64,000 nt of DNA from Paracoccaceae bacterium (GCA_026709265.1 JAPOTI010000119.1:1-64000), one strand, 5' to 3'; counted from the first letter of the stretch, positions 7,967 to 18,679 are shown. A program made the numbers and translations. Notes: a model not told the origin generated them from the sequence alone.

Positions 7967-9478
7967 ATGACTACGACTGGCGATGTAACGGGATCGGAGA
8001 CGGGCAAACGCACGCTGGGTGAACTTGGCATCGGATCATCGCCGCAACCTGCTGACCTTCCGATTTCCGCGCTTTCAGCCAATAGTCGCACCGTGACCGA
8101 AGGTGGGCTTTTTGCGGCCTTGCCCGGGACCCACCATCATGGTGCCGATTTCGCTGCAGAAGCCATCGCCCGCGGCGCAGCGGTGATCCTGACGGACCAC
8201 AGGGGTCAGGCCATTATTCAGTCACGACACCAGGTGACCGACCCCCGGATTATCGCGGTCGATAATCCACGCGCCGCTCTGGCGATCGCTGCTGCGCGTT
8301 GGTTTGGTCGCCCCCCGGAAATCATCACCGCCGTAACGGGCACCAATGGAAAGACCTCTGTTGCGTCGATCTGTCAGCAGATCTGGCAGTCACAAGGGCA
8401 CGCTGCCTGCAGTTTTGGAACGCTCGGAATTTGCGGCGCATGGTCCGGGCGCCTCCACCATACGACGCCGGATCCGGTGACGCTCCATGCACGTCTCGCC
8501 GAGGCAGCGCTTCACGGGGTCACACATGTGGCGATGGAAGCCTCGTCACATGGTCTGTCGCAACGACGCCTTGATGGTGTCCCGTTATCTGCCGCGGCAT
8601 TCACCAATCTCACGCACGATCATCTCGATTATCATGGGGATTTCGCTTCCTATCTCACTGCGAAGGCAGGATTGTTCACGCGGATATTACCTCCCGACGG
8701 AATCGCGGTTGTTTGTACCGGAGGGGACAGAGGCCGGGAAATCGAAGAGATCGTGCGAACGCGGGGCCAACAACTGATTTCAGTGGGAGGGAAGGACAGC
8801 GACCTGACTCTTCTGAGTCAAACCCTCCACCGCAACGGGCAGCGCATTCGATTCGCCTATCTGCAGGAAAAATATGAAATCAATCTTCCATTGATGGGGG
8901 ATTTTCAGGCCTGGAACGCGTTGACAGCAGCGGGACTGGCGATCGCTACCGGAGAGGAACCGGGACATGTTTTTGCAGCGCTCAGTGAAATTGCACCCGT
9001 GCGCGGCCGGCTGCAACTGGCAGCCATACGAGAGAATGGTGCAGCGGTCTTTGTCGATTACGCGCATACGCCGGATGGTTTACGGGCATCACTGGAATCG
9101 TTGCGAAGACACTATTCCGGACGGCTCCTGGTCCTGTTCGGGGCCGGTGGTGATCGCGATCGCCACAAGAGACCTCTGATGGGACAGGTCGCCTGCCGCC
9201 ATGCGGATCAGGCAATCGTTACTGACGATAATCCGCGTTGTGAAAACCCTGCCGAGATTCGTTCCGCGATCTTGCAGGGCTGCCCTGATTCACTCGAAGT
9301 TCCGGACCGGGCGGAAGCGATCGTGCGGGCAGTTGCCCTGCTCGAGGCAGGCGATGTCCTTCTTGTCGCCGGCAAGGGACACGAAACCGGCCAGGAAATC
9401 AATGAAATGATTCTGCCGTTCGATGATTTTGAACAGGCGAGCATTGCGGTCAGGGCACTCGAGGGTGAGGGCGTATGA
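7967..9478 (+). CDS. murE: UDP-N-acetylmuramoyl-tripeptide synthetase MurE (meso-DAP adding)
   Basis: A 503-residue Mur ligase that adds the third amino acid to UDP-MurNAc-L-Ala-D-Glu in the cytoplasm. The ATP-binding loop is VTGTNGKTS, followed by the central MEASSHGL and FTNLTHDHLDYHG segments. DDNPR in the C-terminal domain is the signature of enzymes specific for meso-diaminopimelate, so the wall should be of the usual Gram-negative A1-gamma type. Start is ATG 7967, and the end overlaps murF by 4 bp. Confidence 0.95.
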   Translation: MTTTGDVTGSETGKRTLGELGIGSSPQPADLPISALSANSRTVTEGGLFAALPGTHHHGADFAAEAIARGAAVILTDHRGQAIIQSRHQVTDPRIIAVDNPRAALAIAAARWFGRPPEIITAVTGTNGKTSVASICQQIWQSQGHAACSFGTLGICGAWSGRLHHTTPDPVTLHARLAEAALHGVTHVAMEASSHGLSQRRLDGVPLSAAAFTNLTHDHLDYHGDFASYLTAKAGLFTRILPPDGIAVVCTGGDRGREIEEIVRTRGQQLISVGGKDSDLTLLSQTLHRNGQRIRFAYLQEKYEINLPLMGDFQAWNALTAAGLAIATGEEPGHVFAALSEIAPVRGRLQLAAIRENGAAVFVDYAHTPDGLRASLESLRRHYSGRLLVLFGAGGDRDRHKRPLMGQVACRHADQAIVTDDNPRCENPAEIRSAILQGCPDSLEVPDRAEAIVRAVALLEAGDVLLVAGKGHETGQEINEMILPFDDFEQASIAVRALEGEGV

Positions 9479-10902
9479 GGTCTTTGTGGACGTCAAGTGA
9501 AGCAACGCAGGCATGTGGCGGCGAAGCGCAGGGATCCTGGGCTGCCAATGGCATATCAATAGATTCACGCAGCCTGTCGCCCGGCGATCTGTTTATTGCC
9601 CTGACAGATCGGCGGGACGGACATGATTTCGTCTCCTCCGCATTCGAAGCCGGTGCTGCGGCAGCGATGGTGTCGCGTCGACCTGAAGGGTTGACACGAG
9701 ATGCTGCCTTGCTGGTGGTCTCCGACACCGAGACGGCGCTTCGTCGACTGGCCCTATGGAGACGCCAACAGATGGCAGGAAAGGTTATTGCGGTGACCGG
9801 TTCGGTGGGCAAGACCTCAACCAAGGAAATGCTCCGGACCATCCTGCAGCGCGCGGGTCTTACGCATGCTGCACGCGGCAGTTTCAACAATCATTGGGGA
9901 GTCCCTTTGACCTTGGCGAGCATGCCACGCGACACAGAATTTGCGGTCATTGAAATCGGCATGAATCATCCCGGAGAAATTGCGCCTCTGGCCAGTTTGA
10001 CTCGCCCACATGTCGGTATCATCACCGAAATTGCCCCGGCACATCTTGCGGCTTTCGACGGGTTGGAGACAATTGCCAGAGAGAAGGCTGACATATTCTC
10101 CGGTCTGGAGGATTCCGGAATTGCGGTTTTCTATTCGGGTGCACGCTGCATGCCGATTCTGGAGGCCCGGGCGCAGGAGGTGGGGGCGGGTGAGATTATA
10201 CGATTTGGTTTTGAGACGGGCGATCGCTACCGATTGGCGGATGTCCGGGCGGTCGCAAATGGTACGGTGATGAAATTTCAACGGGATGGTTGGCACCAAT
10301 GCGTTATGCTGAGGTCATTCGGCGCGCATTTTGCGCGCAATGCGTTGGGTGCGATTGCTGCTGCTGAATCCGTCGGTGCCGATCCAGATCTCGCCGCAAT
10401 CGCCTTGCGTGACTGGCAGCCACCGACTGGCCGCGGCGATGTCTCGGAAATCAGCCTGCATCCTGAACGTCCTCCCGTGTACCTTATCGATGATTCATAC
10501 AATGCCAATCCGGTGTCGGTTGCAGCGGCAATTGATGCGATGGCGATGCGATGCTCGACTGACCGGCAGTCAAGCGGCCGATCTGTCGTGATCATGGGGG
10601 ACATGCTGGAGCTTGGGCCCGCAGAAGACAGACTGCACGCAGAATTGGCAACGATTCCATCAATCAAGAAGATCTCTGTCATCCATTGTGTGGGTCCATT
10701 GATGAAGCATCTCCATGCACAGTTGAAACCGGATATGCGCGGGGAGTGGCGTGAATCAGCAGACGGCCTTGTTGCCATCATGGGCCAGCTCCTCTTGCCC
10801 GGAGATACGGTATTGGTCAAAGGATCAAAGGCTTCGCGCCTTGCGCTTGTTGTCGATGCAATCCGTGAATTACATGACGATTCGGTGCCACCGCGCGGAT
10901 AA
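9475..10902 (+). CDS. murF: UDP-MurNAc-tripeptide:D-Ala-D-Ala ligase MurF
   Basis: A 475-residue Mur ligase that attaches D-Ala-D-Ala to the UDP-MurNAc-tripeptide. The N-terminal domain includes GISIDSRSLSPGDLFIAL, the P-loop is VTGSVGKTSTKEML, and DDSYNANPVS and a GDMLELG segment lie in the C-terminal part. It overlaps murE by 4 bp. Unlike most junctions in this cluster, it is followed by a 372-bp gap before mraY. Confidence 0.95.
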   Translation: MRSLWTSSEATQACGGEAQGSWAANGISIDSRSLSPGDLFIALTDRRDGHDFVSSAFEAGAAAAMVSRRPEGLTRDAALLVVSDTETALRRLALWRRQQMAGKVIAVTGSVGKTSTKEMLRTILQRAGLTHAARGSFNNHWGVPLTLASMPRDTEFAVIEIGMNHPGEIAPLASLTRPHVGIITEIAPAHLAAFDGLETIAREKADIFSGLEDSGIAVFYSGARCMPILEARAQEVGAGEIIRFGFETGDRYRLADVRAVANGTVMKFQRDGWHQCVMLRSFGAHFARNALGAIAAAESVGADPDLAAIALRDWQPPTGRGDVSEISLHPERPPVYLIDDSYNANPVSVAAAIDAMAMRCSTDRQSSGRSVVIMGDMLELGPAEDRLHAELATIPSIKKISVIHCVGPLMKHLHAQLKPDMRGEWRESADGLVAIMGQLLLPGDTVLVKGSKASRLALVVDAIRELHDDSVPPRG

Positions 10903-10927
10903 CGCGGATAAGAAGAGTGGTGAAACC

Positions 10928-11113
10928 ATGAAAATCACGTATCACGCAATGCACGATTGGGCTGCGATAACGGTCACGAAGGGCGTTTTTCAGGCTGAAA
11001 GACCTGTCAATTCTCCGTCGAACAAGCCGATCGCAAGGCGAGGGGATACGTGGATCCAACGCAGCCTGCATCCGGTAGATTGTGAACAACGTCTGTTTGG
11101 CATTAAGGATTGA
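10928..11113 (+). CDS. possible small ORF in the murF-mraY gap
   Basis: An open frame of 61 codons starting at ATG 10928, with GAGTGG about ten bases upstream. The product is basic, contains no recognisable domain or membrane helix, and nothing similar belongs to dcw in other bacteria. It may be spurious. The rest of the 10903-11274 gap shows only the AGGAGG ribosome binding site of mraY at its end; I saw no convincing terminator or promoter. Confidence 0.2.
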   Translation: MKITYHAMHDWAAITVTKGVFQAERPVNSPSNKPIARRGDTWIQRSLHPVDCEQRLFGIKD

Positions 11114-11274
11114 TGGTCACAACCGATGGATCGGATATCAGTCGTTTGCGATCAAACGGGTGCGGCACGACATTGAGGGTTACATGCTGCGGTGACGGGC
11201 ACAAGTTTGAGCCTGCAAGGTGAATCTGCTGCAACCATAGGGAAGGAACCAGAAGATGGGCAGGAGGTCACGAA

Positions 11275-12360
11275 TTGTTTGAGTTGTTGAGCGGCTTTGC
11301 TGAGGGCGGGGATATTTTCAATCTCTTCCGCTACATTACATTCCGCGCCAGTGGTGCTCTGCTCACGGCACTGCTCTTCGTTTTTATTTTCGGAAAACCG
11401 TTTATCAATTTTCTTCGGCAACGGCAGAAAAACGGACAGCCGATTCGTGAAGACGGCCCTGAGAGCCATATCGAGGGCAAGTCGGGAACTCCGACGATGG
11501 GAGGGATTTTGATCCTTGGAGCGATGATTATTTCAACGCTTCTCTGGGCGCGCCTTGATAATATCTATGTGTGGATCGCCCTGTTTGTGACCATTGGATT
11601 CGGGACCATCGGCTTTTTCGATGATTATCAGAAAGTGTCGCGGCAAAGCCACAAAGGACTCGGTTCAGGTATCCGGATCATCGCCGGAATCGTCATCGCC
11701 GGAATCGCTTCAGGTGCGGCGCTTTACGCCCATCCCGTTGAGTTGGCGGGTGCACTTGCCTTTCCGATTCTGAAAGATTTTCTTGTTGATCTCGGTATTC
11801 TTTTTGTTCCTTTTGCGGTGATCGTGATTGTCGGTTCAGCCAATGCAGTGAATCTGACCGATGGGTTGGATGGGTTGGCAATTATGCCGGTCATGATCGC
11901 GGCGGGCACCCTGGGGATTATCGCTTATGCCGTTGGGCGGGTCGACTTTACCGATTATCTTGAGGTCCATTATGTACCGGGAACCGGGGAACTCATGGTG
12001 TTTTCCGCCGGTATCATTGGTGGAGGCCTCGGATTTCTCTGGTATAATGCCCCACCGGCAGAGGTCTTCATGGGTGACACCGGATCGCTGTCGCTCGGCG
12101 GGGCAGTTGGTGCCATTGCCGTGGCCACCAAACACGAACTCGTCCTCGCGATTGTTGGTGGATTGTTCGTTGTTGAAGCCCTCAGCGTCATCATTCAGGT
12201 ACTCTATTTCAAGGCCACCGGCAATCGTATTTTTCTGATGGCACCGATCCATCACCATTTCGAAAAACGTGGTTGGACAGAGTCGCAGATTGTCATCAGG
12301 TTTTGGATCATCGCCCTCATTCTTGCGCTTGCCGGGCTGGCGACACTCAAAGTTCGCTGA
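11275..12360 (+). CDS. mraY: phospho-N-acetylmuramoyl-pentapeptide-transferase MraY
   Basis: A 361-residue polytopic membrane enzyme that transfers phospho-MurNAc-pentapeptide to undecaprenyl phosphate to make lipid I. Visible motifs are the cytoplasmic TPTMGG, the catalytic FFDDYQK pair of aspartates, [13 protein letters not shown], and the terminal [12 protein letters not shown]. It has about ten hydrophobic helices. The TTG start at 11275 follows a strong AGGAGG with an eight-base spacer. Its stop codon TGA shares its A with the ATG of murD, a tight coupling. Confidence 0.95.
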   Translation: MFELLSGFAEGGDIFNLFRYITFRASGALLTALLFVFIFGKPFINFLRQRQKNGQPIREDGPESHIEGKSGTPTMGGILILGAMIISTLLWARLDNIYVWIALFVTIGFGTIGFFDDYQKVSRQSHKGLGSGIRIIAGIVIAGIASGAALYAHPVELAGALAFPILKDFLVDLGILFVPFAVIVIVGSANAVNLTDGLDGLAIMPVMIAAGTLGIIAYAVGRVDFTDYLEVHYVPGTGELMVFSAGIIGGGLGFLWYNAPPAEVFMGDTGSLSLGGAVGAIAVATKHELVLAIVGGLFVVEALSVIIQVLYFKATGNRIFLMAPIHHHFEKRGWTESQIVIRFWIIALILALAGLATLKVR

Positions 12361-13745
12361 TGGGTATATTGGAGCATTTGCGAGGCCGCCGTTATGCAGT
12401 GCTCGGATTAGGACGTACCGGAACAGCGGCGGCGCATTTCCTGACCCGAATGGGGGCCGAGGTCTGGTGCTGGGATGATTCGGACACGGCGCGCAAACGC
12501 GCATGGGAGCAGGGCATCACTTTGCACGAACTGGGTGGAATGCGGGACTGGGATTCAATCGCGTGTCTGGTGGTCTCTCCCGGAATACCCTTCCTCTATC
12601 CGCAGCCTCATCCGATCGTCAATACGGCATTGCGCGCGGGTGTCCCGCTCGACAATGATATTGGATTGTATTTTTCGAATCTGCAGCAGATGTCACATCT
12701 GCCAACGACTGTTGCTGTCACCGGATCCAACGGAAAATCGACAACAGCGGCATTGATCCACTCGATATTATCGCATCTCAAACGTCTGTCGCGCCTCGTG
12801 GGTAATTTTGGTGAATCGGTTCTCGCCGGTGATCCGATCGAACCCGGCGAGACCGTGGTTCTTGAACTGTCGTCTTATCAGGGCGAACTGGCACGTCGGC
12901 TCCAACCGACAATTGCCGTATTTCTCAATTTCTCGGAGGATCATCTGGACCGACATGGGGGGCTTGGTGGTTATTTTGCGGCAAAGAGCCGGGTATTCAA
13001 CATGTCGTTGCCACAATGGTCCGTTGTCGGTGTCGATGAGCAGGAAGGGCACTTTCTGGCCGCGCAATGCCAGTCGCCACGATTGGTACGCATTTCTTCG
13101 TCGCAAGACCTGTCTCAGTTTGATGATGCTGTCTTTACCCGTGATGGCAACCTGGTTTCCCGCATGCATGGCCAATCCACCGTGATCTGCAGATTGACGG
13201 ACATGCCCGGCTTGAGCGGTCCGCACAATCATCAGAATGCCTGTGCGGCCTCGGCTGTATGTCATGCACTTGGATTGTCAAATCAGGAGATTGCAGCTGG
13301 ACTGTGTCGGTTCACGGGGCTGCCGCATCGGAGTCAGGTGGTTGGCCGATTCAACGGCATCTTGTGTATCAACGATTCCAAGGCGACAAATGCGGTCAGC
13401 GCCGGAATGGCTCTGGAAGCATTTCCCCGCATTCGCTGGATCGCCGGAGGGCTGGGGAAGGAAGGAGGAATTTCAATTCTGCAGAATAGGCTGAACAATG
13501 TGATCAAGGCTTATCTTGTGGGTCAGTCAGCACCGGAATTTGCTGCCCAGCTTGGAGCGACGCCACACGTGATCTGCGAAACCGTTTCGCGGGCAGTCGA
13601 ACTTGCATGGGGTGAAGCCAGAAACGGAGAGACGCTGCTATTCTCACCGGCGGCGGCGAGTTTCGATCAATATCCGGATTTTGAGGCGCGTGGAGATCAT
13701 TTTGTCAGTGAGGTCAAGCGCTGTTTCGCGCGCCCTGAATCATAG
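12360..13745 (+). CDS. murD: UDP-MurNAc-L-alanine:D-glutamate ligase MurD
   Basis: 461 residues from the ATG overlapping the mraY stop. An upstream in-frame start at 12273 would lie within mraY and is unlikely. It adds D-Glu to UDP-MurNAc-L-Ala. The N-terminal nucleotide-like fold has VLGLGRTG, the P-loop is VTGSNGKSTTAAL, the middle has FLNFSEDHLDRHG, and the C-terminal domain has NDSKATN. It is followed by the MITE-like element and then ftsW, the only point in dcw interrupted by a mobile repeat. Confidence 0.95.
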   Translation: MGILEHLRGRRYAVLGLGRTGTAAAHFLTRMGAEVWCWDDSDTARKRAWEQGITLHELGGMRDWDSIACLVVSPGIPFLYPQPHPIVNTALRAGVPLDNDIGLYFSNLQQMSHLPTTVAVTGSNGKSTTAALIHSILSHLKRLSRLVGNFGESVLAGDPIEPGETVVLELSSYQGELARRLQPTIAVFLNFSEDHLDRHGGLGGYFAAKSRVFNMSLPQWSVVGVDEQEGHFLAAQCQSPRLVRISSSQDLSQFDDAVFTRDGNLVSRMHGQSTVICRLTDMPGLSGPHNHQNACAASAVCHALGLSNQEIAAGLCRFTGLPHRSQVVGRFNGILCINDSKATNAVSAGMALEAFPRIRWIAGGLGKEGGISILQNRLNNVIKAYLVGQSAPEFAAQLGATPHVICETVSRAVELAWGEARNGETLLFSPAAASFDQYPDFEARGDHFVSEVKRCFARPES

Positions 13746-13808
13746 TTGCAGATCTTGTTGCACAGGGCTTAAATGAACTGAGACTCCAGCCTCCTCTCCA
13801 GCATCATT

Positions 13809-13909
13809 GGGGGCTTATAAAGATGAATTCGCATCCCGCATTATGTTGCGCCAGTCTTTCAATAAAACGCATCATGTCATATTCGGTCAACTGGTCTTTA
13901 TAAGCCCCC
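13809..13909. mobile_element. MITE-like hairpin element, copy 1, with target duplication
   Basis: A 101-bp element bounded by perfect 15-bp inverted repeats: GGGGGCTTATAAAGA at 13809-13823 and its complement at 13895-13909. ATCATT flanks it on both sides (13803-13808 and 13910-13915), which looks like a target-site duplication. A second copy is at 41132-41231; by hand alignment about 87 of 100 positions agree, including the interior. The interior continues the palindrome imperfectly, so the transcript could fold into a long hairpin around a central loop. It contains no transposase and would have to be mobilised in trans. It lies in the murD-ftsW gap, inside the dcw transcription path. Confidence 0.8.
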
Positions 13910-14029
13910 ATCATTGCCCAAGCAATTGCCAAAATGCACTTGAAAAAGCTTCCTTTACTGCTATGATCATGCACATTCGGCCGCCAAGAGTCGAAGAATG
14001 ATCGAGTTAAAATTTATACAGGCTGACGA

Positions 14030-15208
14030 ATGACAGATATCGTTCATGGGTTGACGTACAGGAGTGGCTGGGAGCCACTGTTGCCGCGTTGGACGCGCAC
14101 GGTTGACCATCCATTTCTTTTGGCAATCTTTGCATTGTTTTTCATTGGAATTCTTCTCTCCATCGTTGCGACGCCGCCTCTTGCTGAACGGGTGTCGTCA
14201 TCCGGCAGTTCCGTCTACGTCATCAAACATGTTGTATACGGTTCATTTGCGCTCGCCTTGATGTTTGTGGTGTCACTGATAAATCCGGTGAATGCCCGAC
14301 GATTGAGCCTTGGATTGTTCGGGATTTTCTTTGTGAGTCTGCTCCTGCTGCCATTGTTCGGCAGTGATTACGGCAAGGGTGCTGTTCGCTGGTATTCACT
14401 GGGATTTGGTGGAATTCAGCCGTCGGAATTTCTGAAACCCTGTTTCATAATGGCTTGTACCTGGTTGATTGCCGGTTCACAGCAGTCTGGAAGCCGTTGG
14501 GGTTACCTCATCTCTTTCCTCATAACCGTCTTCATTGGCGTTATGCTGATGATGCAGCCGGATTTCGCGCAGACCATCCTCTATATTTTTGGCTGGAGTG
14601 TCGTGTACTTTGTTTCCGGAGCGGCGCTTTGGCCACTCCTATTTCTCGCGGCAGCAGGCGTGGTCTTTGCCGTCTACGCATACAATAGTTTTGAGCATAT
14701 CGCGCACCGAATCACGCTTTTTACTGAAGGTTGCGAAAGTCCGAATTGCCAAACCAGTATTGCGGTGGATGCGATTCAACAGGGCGGGCAGTTCGGCAAG
14801 GGAATCGCTCAGGGGACAGAGAAATGGCACCTGGCTGACGGGCATACCGATTTCATCATTGCGGTCGCTGCCGAGGAACTCGGCTTCATCGCCGTGGTGG
14901 CCATCATTGCTTTGTTTGCATTTGTCTGCCTGCGTGCAATCGCATTGGTGAAAAAGGCCCGTGATCCGTTTATTCGGATTGCCGGTACCGGGCTTGCAGC
15001 CATGTTCAGCATTCAAGCATTTGTTCATTTCGCAGTTGCGGTCAGCCTCCTCCCGACGACTGGGTTGACTTTGCCGCTGATCTCTTATGGCGGCTCGTCG
15101 ATGGTCGCCACCGGCCTGACCCTTGGATTACTCCTGGTGCTGATCCGCGAGGCAAAGGAGCAACAGGACGAAGTCGCAGGGTTGAATGCGCAGTCAGGGC
15201 GCATTTGA
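14030..15208 (+). CDS. ftsW: septal peptidoglycan glycosyltransferase FtsW
   Basis: A 392-residue SEDS-family membrane protein with about ten hydrophobic helices. It polymerises lipid II at the septum together with FtsI. Characteristic segments are GAVRWYSLGFGGIQPSEFLK, the MQPDFAQT loop carrying the catalytic Asp, HTDFIIAVAAEELGF, and GLTLPLISYGGSSM near the C-terminus. ATG 14030 gives a 30-residue cytoplasmic lead. It is separated from murD by 284 bp including the MITE-like element, so it may rely on its own promoter, although I could not pick one out. Confidence 0.95.
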   Translation: MTDIVHGLTYRSGWEPLLPRWTRTVDHPFLLAIFALFFIGILLSIVATPPLAERVSSSGSSVYVIKHVVYGSFALALMFVVSLINPVNARRLSLGLFGIFFVSLLLLPLFGSDYGKGAVRWYSLGFGGIQPSEFLKPCFIMACTWLIAGSQQSGSRWGYLISFLITVFIGVMLMMQPDFAQTILYIFGWSVVYFVSGAALWPLLFLAAAGVVFAVYAYNSFEHIAHRITLFTEGCESPNCQTSIAVDAIQQGGQFGKGIAQGTEKWHLADGHTDFIIAVAAEELGFIAVVAIIALFAFVCLRAIALVKKARDPFIRIAGTGLAAMFSIQAFVHFAVAVSLLPTTGLTLPLISYGGSSMVATGLTLGLLLVLIREAKEQQDEVAGLNAQSGRI

Positions 15209-15241
15209 TCGACATGCGCAGACCGGTTGAGTCTCATCGAC

Positions 15242-16351
15242 ATGCGCACATCGGACGGGTCTGATCCACTTCTGATTGTTGCGGCAGGGGGCACCGGGGG
15301 TCATGTTTTTCCGGCACAGGCTCTCGCCGAAGAGATGCTCAAACGCGGTTGGCGGATTGAACTCTGGACAGATCACCGCGGACGCAGATTTAGCCGTGAA
15401 TTTCCACCGGCTGCACGAATCCGGATGGTGACAAGCGCGGGGTTGCATCGGGGCAGGCGATTGGCTCAATTGATCGCCCCGTGGATGATGGCCGTTGGCA
15501 TCGTCAGTGCCTGGACAGGGATGTACCGGTTGCGTCCATCGGCGGTTGTGGGATTTGGAGGTTATCCCGCCTTTCCGCCCTTGGCGGCAGCTTGGCTCCG
15601 TCGGATACCGCGGCTGATTCATGAACAGAACAGTGTGCTCGGCAAGGCCAATCTGGTGCTCTCGCGCCATGTCAATCTCGTGGCATGTGGGTCTGTTTCC
15701 ACCACGCTTCCTGCAGGGGTGAGATCAGTGACCGTGGGCAATCCGGTGCGTGAAACAGTCCTCGCTTTTGCGAATTCCCTCTATTCCTGGCCCGACAGCG
15801 GAAGAATTGAAGTGCTGGTTCTCGGGGGCAGTCAGGGGGCGCAGGTCTTGGACCGGACCGTTCAGTCGGCTGTCTTGCAGCTACCCGATTCCATTCGCCG
15901 AAACCTGCATATTGTTCAACAGGTCCGCTCCGGACGCAAAGAAGAGGTCGTACGGATCTATCAGGAAGCCGGAGTGCAATGCGAGATTGCTGATTTTTTT
16001 TCTGATGCGCCGCGCCGCATGGCGCGTGCACATCTCGTCATCGCGCGTGCAGGTGCCTCGACGGTGGCCGAACTCGCCGTGATTGGACGCCCGGCCATCT
16101 TGATTCCCTTTGCCGCGGCCGCCAACGATCATCAGACTGCGAATGCTGAGGCGCTGGCGAATTGCGGTGCGGCGATTGCCCTGCCCGAAACCGATGCGTC
16201 TGCCGAAACCCTGATGCGTGAAATGATGCTGCTGATGGAGAATCCAAGGCAAGCCGAATCGATGGCGCATGCTGCACTGAAAGCTGCGCAACCCAAGTCG
16301 GCCGAACATCTTGCCGACCTTGTCGAGGATATAGCGAGTGACCCCGCATGA
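15242..16351 (+). CDS. murG: UDP-GlcNAc:undecaprenyl-PP-MurNAc-pentapeptide GlcNAc transferase MurG
   Basis: About 369 residues. It converts lipid I to lipid II on the cytoplasmic face of the membrane. The N-terminal glycine-rich loop is [18 protein letters not shown], then [38 protein letters not shown], and [20 protein letters not shown] with [10 protein letters not shown] in the donor-binding domain. A TTG at 15227 is in frame, but neither start has a clear Shine-Dalgarno; I prefer ATG 15242. A 13-bp direct repeat (ATCGACATGCGCA, 15208-15220 and 15236-15248) spans the ftsW-murG junction and duplicates the ATG region. The stop overlaps murC. Confidence 0.93.
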   Translation: MRTSDGSDPLLIVAAGGTGGHVFPAQALAEEMLKRGWRIELWTDHRGRRFSREFPPAARIRMVTSAGLHRGRRLAQLIAPWMMAVGIVSAWTGMYRLRPSAVVGFGGYPAFPPLAAAWLRRIPRLIHEQNSVLGKANLVLSRHVNLVACGSVSTTLPAGVRSVTVGNPVRETVLAFANSLYSWPDSGRIEVLVLGGSQGAQVLDRTVQSAVLQLPDSIRRNLHIVQQVRSGRKEEVVRIYQEAGVQCEIADFFSDAPRRMARAHLVIARAGASTVAELAVIGRPAILIPFAAAANDHQTANAEALANCGAAIALPETDASAETLMREMMLLMENPRQAESMAHAALKAAQPKSAEHLADLVEDIASDPA

Positions 16352-17766
16352 AACCGACTAAACTGCCAGCACAAACTGGACCCATTCACTTTATCGGAGC
16401 GGGCGGTATCGGCATGTCGGGAATCGCAGAAACCCTGCTCAATCACGGATATGTTGTACAGGGTTCCGACCTCAAAATGTCGACCATTACACGACGATTG
16501 GAGGGTCTGGGTGCAACGATTTTTGAAGAGCCGAACAGGCATAATGTTCGCGGTTCCGGAGTGGTTGTGATCTCATCGGCCATTCAGGCAGATAATTGTG
16601 AGCTTATGGAAGCACGGCACCTGCGCATTCCAGTTGTGCGGCGTGCCGAAATGCTCGCTGAACTGATGCGGCTGAAGTCGAATATCGCCGTCGCAGGGAC
16701 CCACGGCAAGACGACAACGACCACAATTGTCGCTGCCCTGCTGGAGAGCGGTGGTTTCGATCCAACGGTGATCAACGGCGGGATCATTCATGCCTATGGA
16801 TCAAATGCGCGGCTTGGTGCCGGTGAATGGATGGTAGTGGAAGCTGACGAAAGCGATGGAACCTTCATCAAACTCCCGGCGACGGTCGCAGTCGTGACAA
16901 GCATCGATCCCGAACATCTTGATCATTTCGGGTCTTTCGATGAACTCCGCGAAGCTTTCCATGCATTTGTCTCGAATATTCCATTCTATGGATACGCAGT
17001 CTGTTGTCTTGATCATCCTGAAGTGCGGGCCCTGGCCGGGCGGATCACAGACCGTCGTATCATAAGTTATGGACTGGCGGCGGATGCCGATGTGAGTGCC
17101 GGTTGCATGACCTATACGGGCGGGACATCACAGTTTACAGCATATTTGCGCAATGAAGACACGATGATCGAGGGTTGCGAACTGCCAATGCCGGGGGTTT
17201 ACAATGTGACCAATGCCCTGGCGGCCATCGCGGTGGCCCGCAGTTTGGGGGTGGCGCATGACGTGATCCGTAACTCACTGCGCAATTTCACCGGGGTGAA
17301 TCGCCGTTTCACCCGGGTCGGGGATGTCCAGGGCGTGCAGATCATTGACGATTACGCGCATCATCCGGTCGAAATCGCGGCAGCGGTTCGTGCCGCGCGT
17401 CAGACTGTGTCCGGCCGCCTTGTGGTGGTCCACCAACCTCACCGCTATACGCGGCTGGAAAGTCTTTTCGATCAATTCAGCACCTGTTTTGATGGCGCCG
17501 ACCGCGTGGCAATCGCAGATGTTTACGCGGCCGGGGAAGATCCGATAAAGGGTGCGGACCGGGATGCGTTGGTGGAGGCACTGAATCGCAAGAGACGGTG
17601 TTTTGCATCGGGTATCTCAGGTCCTGAGGAAATGGCGGAATTTGTATCTCGGGACCTGTTGGCCGGTGATATGGTGCTTTGCCTTGGCGCGGGTTCCATC
17701 AGTGCATGGGCACACGATCTCCCCCGGCAGTTGAATGCGCGTGCAGGCAATTTTTCAGATGGATGA
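16348..17766 (+). CDS. murC: UDP-N-acetylmuramate:L-alanine ligase MurC
   Basis: A 472-residue Mur ligase that adds the first amino acid, L-Ala, to UDP-MurNAc. The N-terminus has [14 protein letters not shown], the ATP loop is [14 protein letters not shown], and the central part has [10 protein letters not shown] and [10 protein letters not shown]. The C-terminal domain has [13 protein letters not shown]. It starts within the murG stop (ATGA). The end overlaps the start of murB by 8 or 32 bp depending on the murB start. Confidence 0.96.
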   Translation: MKPTKLPAQTGPIHFIGAGGIGMSGIAETLLNHGYVVQGSDLKMSTITRRLEGLGATIFEEPNRHNVRGSGVVVISSAIQADNCELMEARHLRIPVVRRAEMLAELMRLKSNIAVAGTHGKTTTTTIVAALLESGGFDPTVINGGIIHAYGSNARLGAGEWMVVEADESDGTFIKLPATVAVVTSIDPEHLDHFGSFDELREAFHAFVSNIPFYGYAVCCLDHPEVRALAGRITDRRIISYGLAADADVSAGCMTYTGGTSQFTAYLRNEDTMIEGCELPMPGVYNVTNALAAIAVARSLGVAHDVIRNSLRNFTGVNRRFTRVGDVQGVQIIDDYAHHPVEIAAAVRAARQTVSGRLVVVHQPHRYTRLESLFDQFSTCFDGADRVAIADVYAAGEDPIKGADRDALVEALNRKRRCFASGISGPEEMAEFVSRDLLAGDMVLCLGAGSISAWAHDLPRQLNARAGNFSDG

Positions 17767-18679
17767 GTCCAGTCTTCCGACGTGCCGTGGTGTCCTGACC
17801 GCTCAGAAATCGCTCGCCGACTTGACCTGGTTGCGCGTCGGCGGGCCGGCAGAATGGTTTTTCCAACCGGCTGATTGTGACGACCTCCGGGGCTTCCTCG
17901 CGGCGCTACCGCCGGAGGTTCCGACTTTCGTGATCGGCGTCGGATCAAATCTGATTGTCCGTGACGGCGGAATCAAGGGTGTCGTGATTCGTCTTGGTCG
18001 CGCATTCACCAAGATCGAGATTTCTCCGCATGCCGTGCGTGCCGGTGCCGCCGTGCTCGCTTCCCGACTCGCATGCCGCGCTGCCGAATCGGGTCTTGAT
18101 CTGGCATTTCTCCGCACGATTCCGGGAACGATCGGAGGTGCCGTGCGGATGAATGCCGGTTGCTATGGAACTTATGTCGCAGATGTTTGCCGGGAAGTTA
18201 CATTCATCACCCGCTGCGGTGCGGTGCGAAAGCTGTCGTCTGCGGAGCTTGGTTTTTCCTATCGCAGCAGCGAACTCCCGGAAGGCGCGGTGATCGTCGA
18301 GGCTGTGTTTGGGCCACGCCGCCACGCAGTCGAAAAACTGCAAGAGCAGATGGAGTCGCAGCTACGCGCGCGCGACATGACGCAACCGGCAAATTGTTAT
18401 ACGGCGGGTTCTGTGTTTCGCAATCCGGCCGGATTCTCATCGACGGGAAAAGAAGGCGATCCGCAGGATTTCAAAGCATGGAAACTGATCGATCAGGCCG
18501 GAGCCCGTGGTCTGCGGCAGGGGCAGGCGATCATGTCAGATCAACATGCGAACTTCATGGTGAATCTCGGTGGCGCAACAGCAGCCGATCTTGAATTGTT
18601 GGGCGAAACGGTGCGGCAAAAAGTTCTGGACAACTCTGGAATTCGGTTGGAATGGGAGATAATGAGGGTCGGTATCTGA
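17735..18679 (+). CDS. murB: UDP-N-acetylenolpyruvoylglucosamine reductase MurB
   Basis: Up to 314 residues. This FAD enzyme reduces UDP-GlcNAc-enolpyruvate to UDP-MurNAc with NADPH. Motifs are [14 protein letters not shown], the FAD-binding [32 protein letters not shown], and AGSVFRNP, whose serine is the catalytic proton donor. An internal ATG at 17759 gives 306 residues and a smaller overlap with murC; I cannot decide between the two. It is followed by 71 bp and ddl. Confidence 0.94.
   Translation: MRVQAIFQMDESSLPTCRGVLTAQKSLADLTWLRVGGPAEWFFQPADCDDLRGFLAALPPEVPTFVIGVGSNLIVRDGGIKGVVIRLGRAFTKIEISPHAVRAGAAVLASRLACRAAESGLDLAFLRTIPGTIGGAVRMNAGCYGTYVADVCREVTFITRCGAVRKLSSAELGFSYRSSELPEGAVIVEAVFGPRRHAVEKLQEQMESQLRARDMTQPANCYTAGSVFRNPAGFSSTGKEGDPQDFKAWKLIDQAGARGLRQGQAIMSDQHANFMVNLGGATAADLELLGETVRQKVLDNSGIRLEWEIMRVGI

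Noticed and set aside
15208-15248. 13-bp direct repeat at the ftsW-murG junction as a functional element
   Set aside because: Probably a small local duplication; mentioned only because it duplicates the ATG region of murG.
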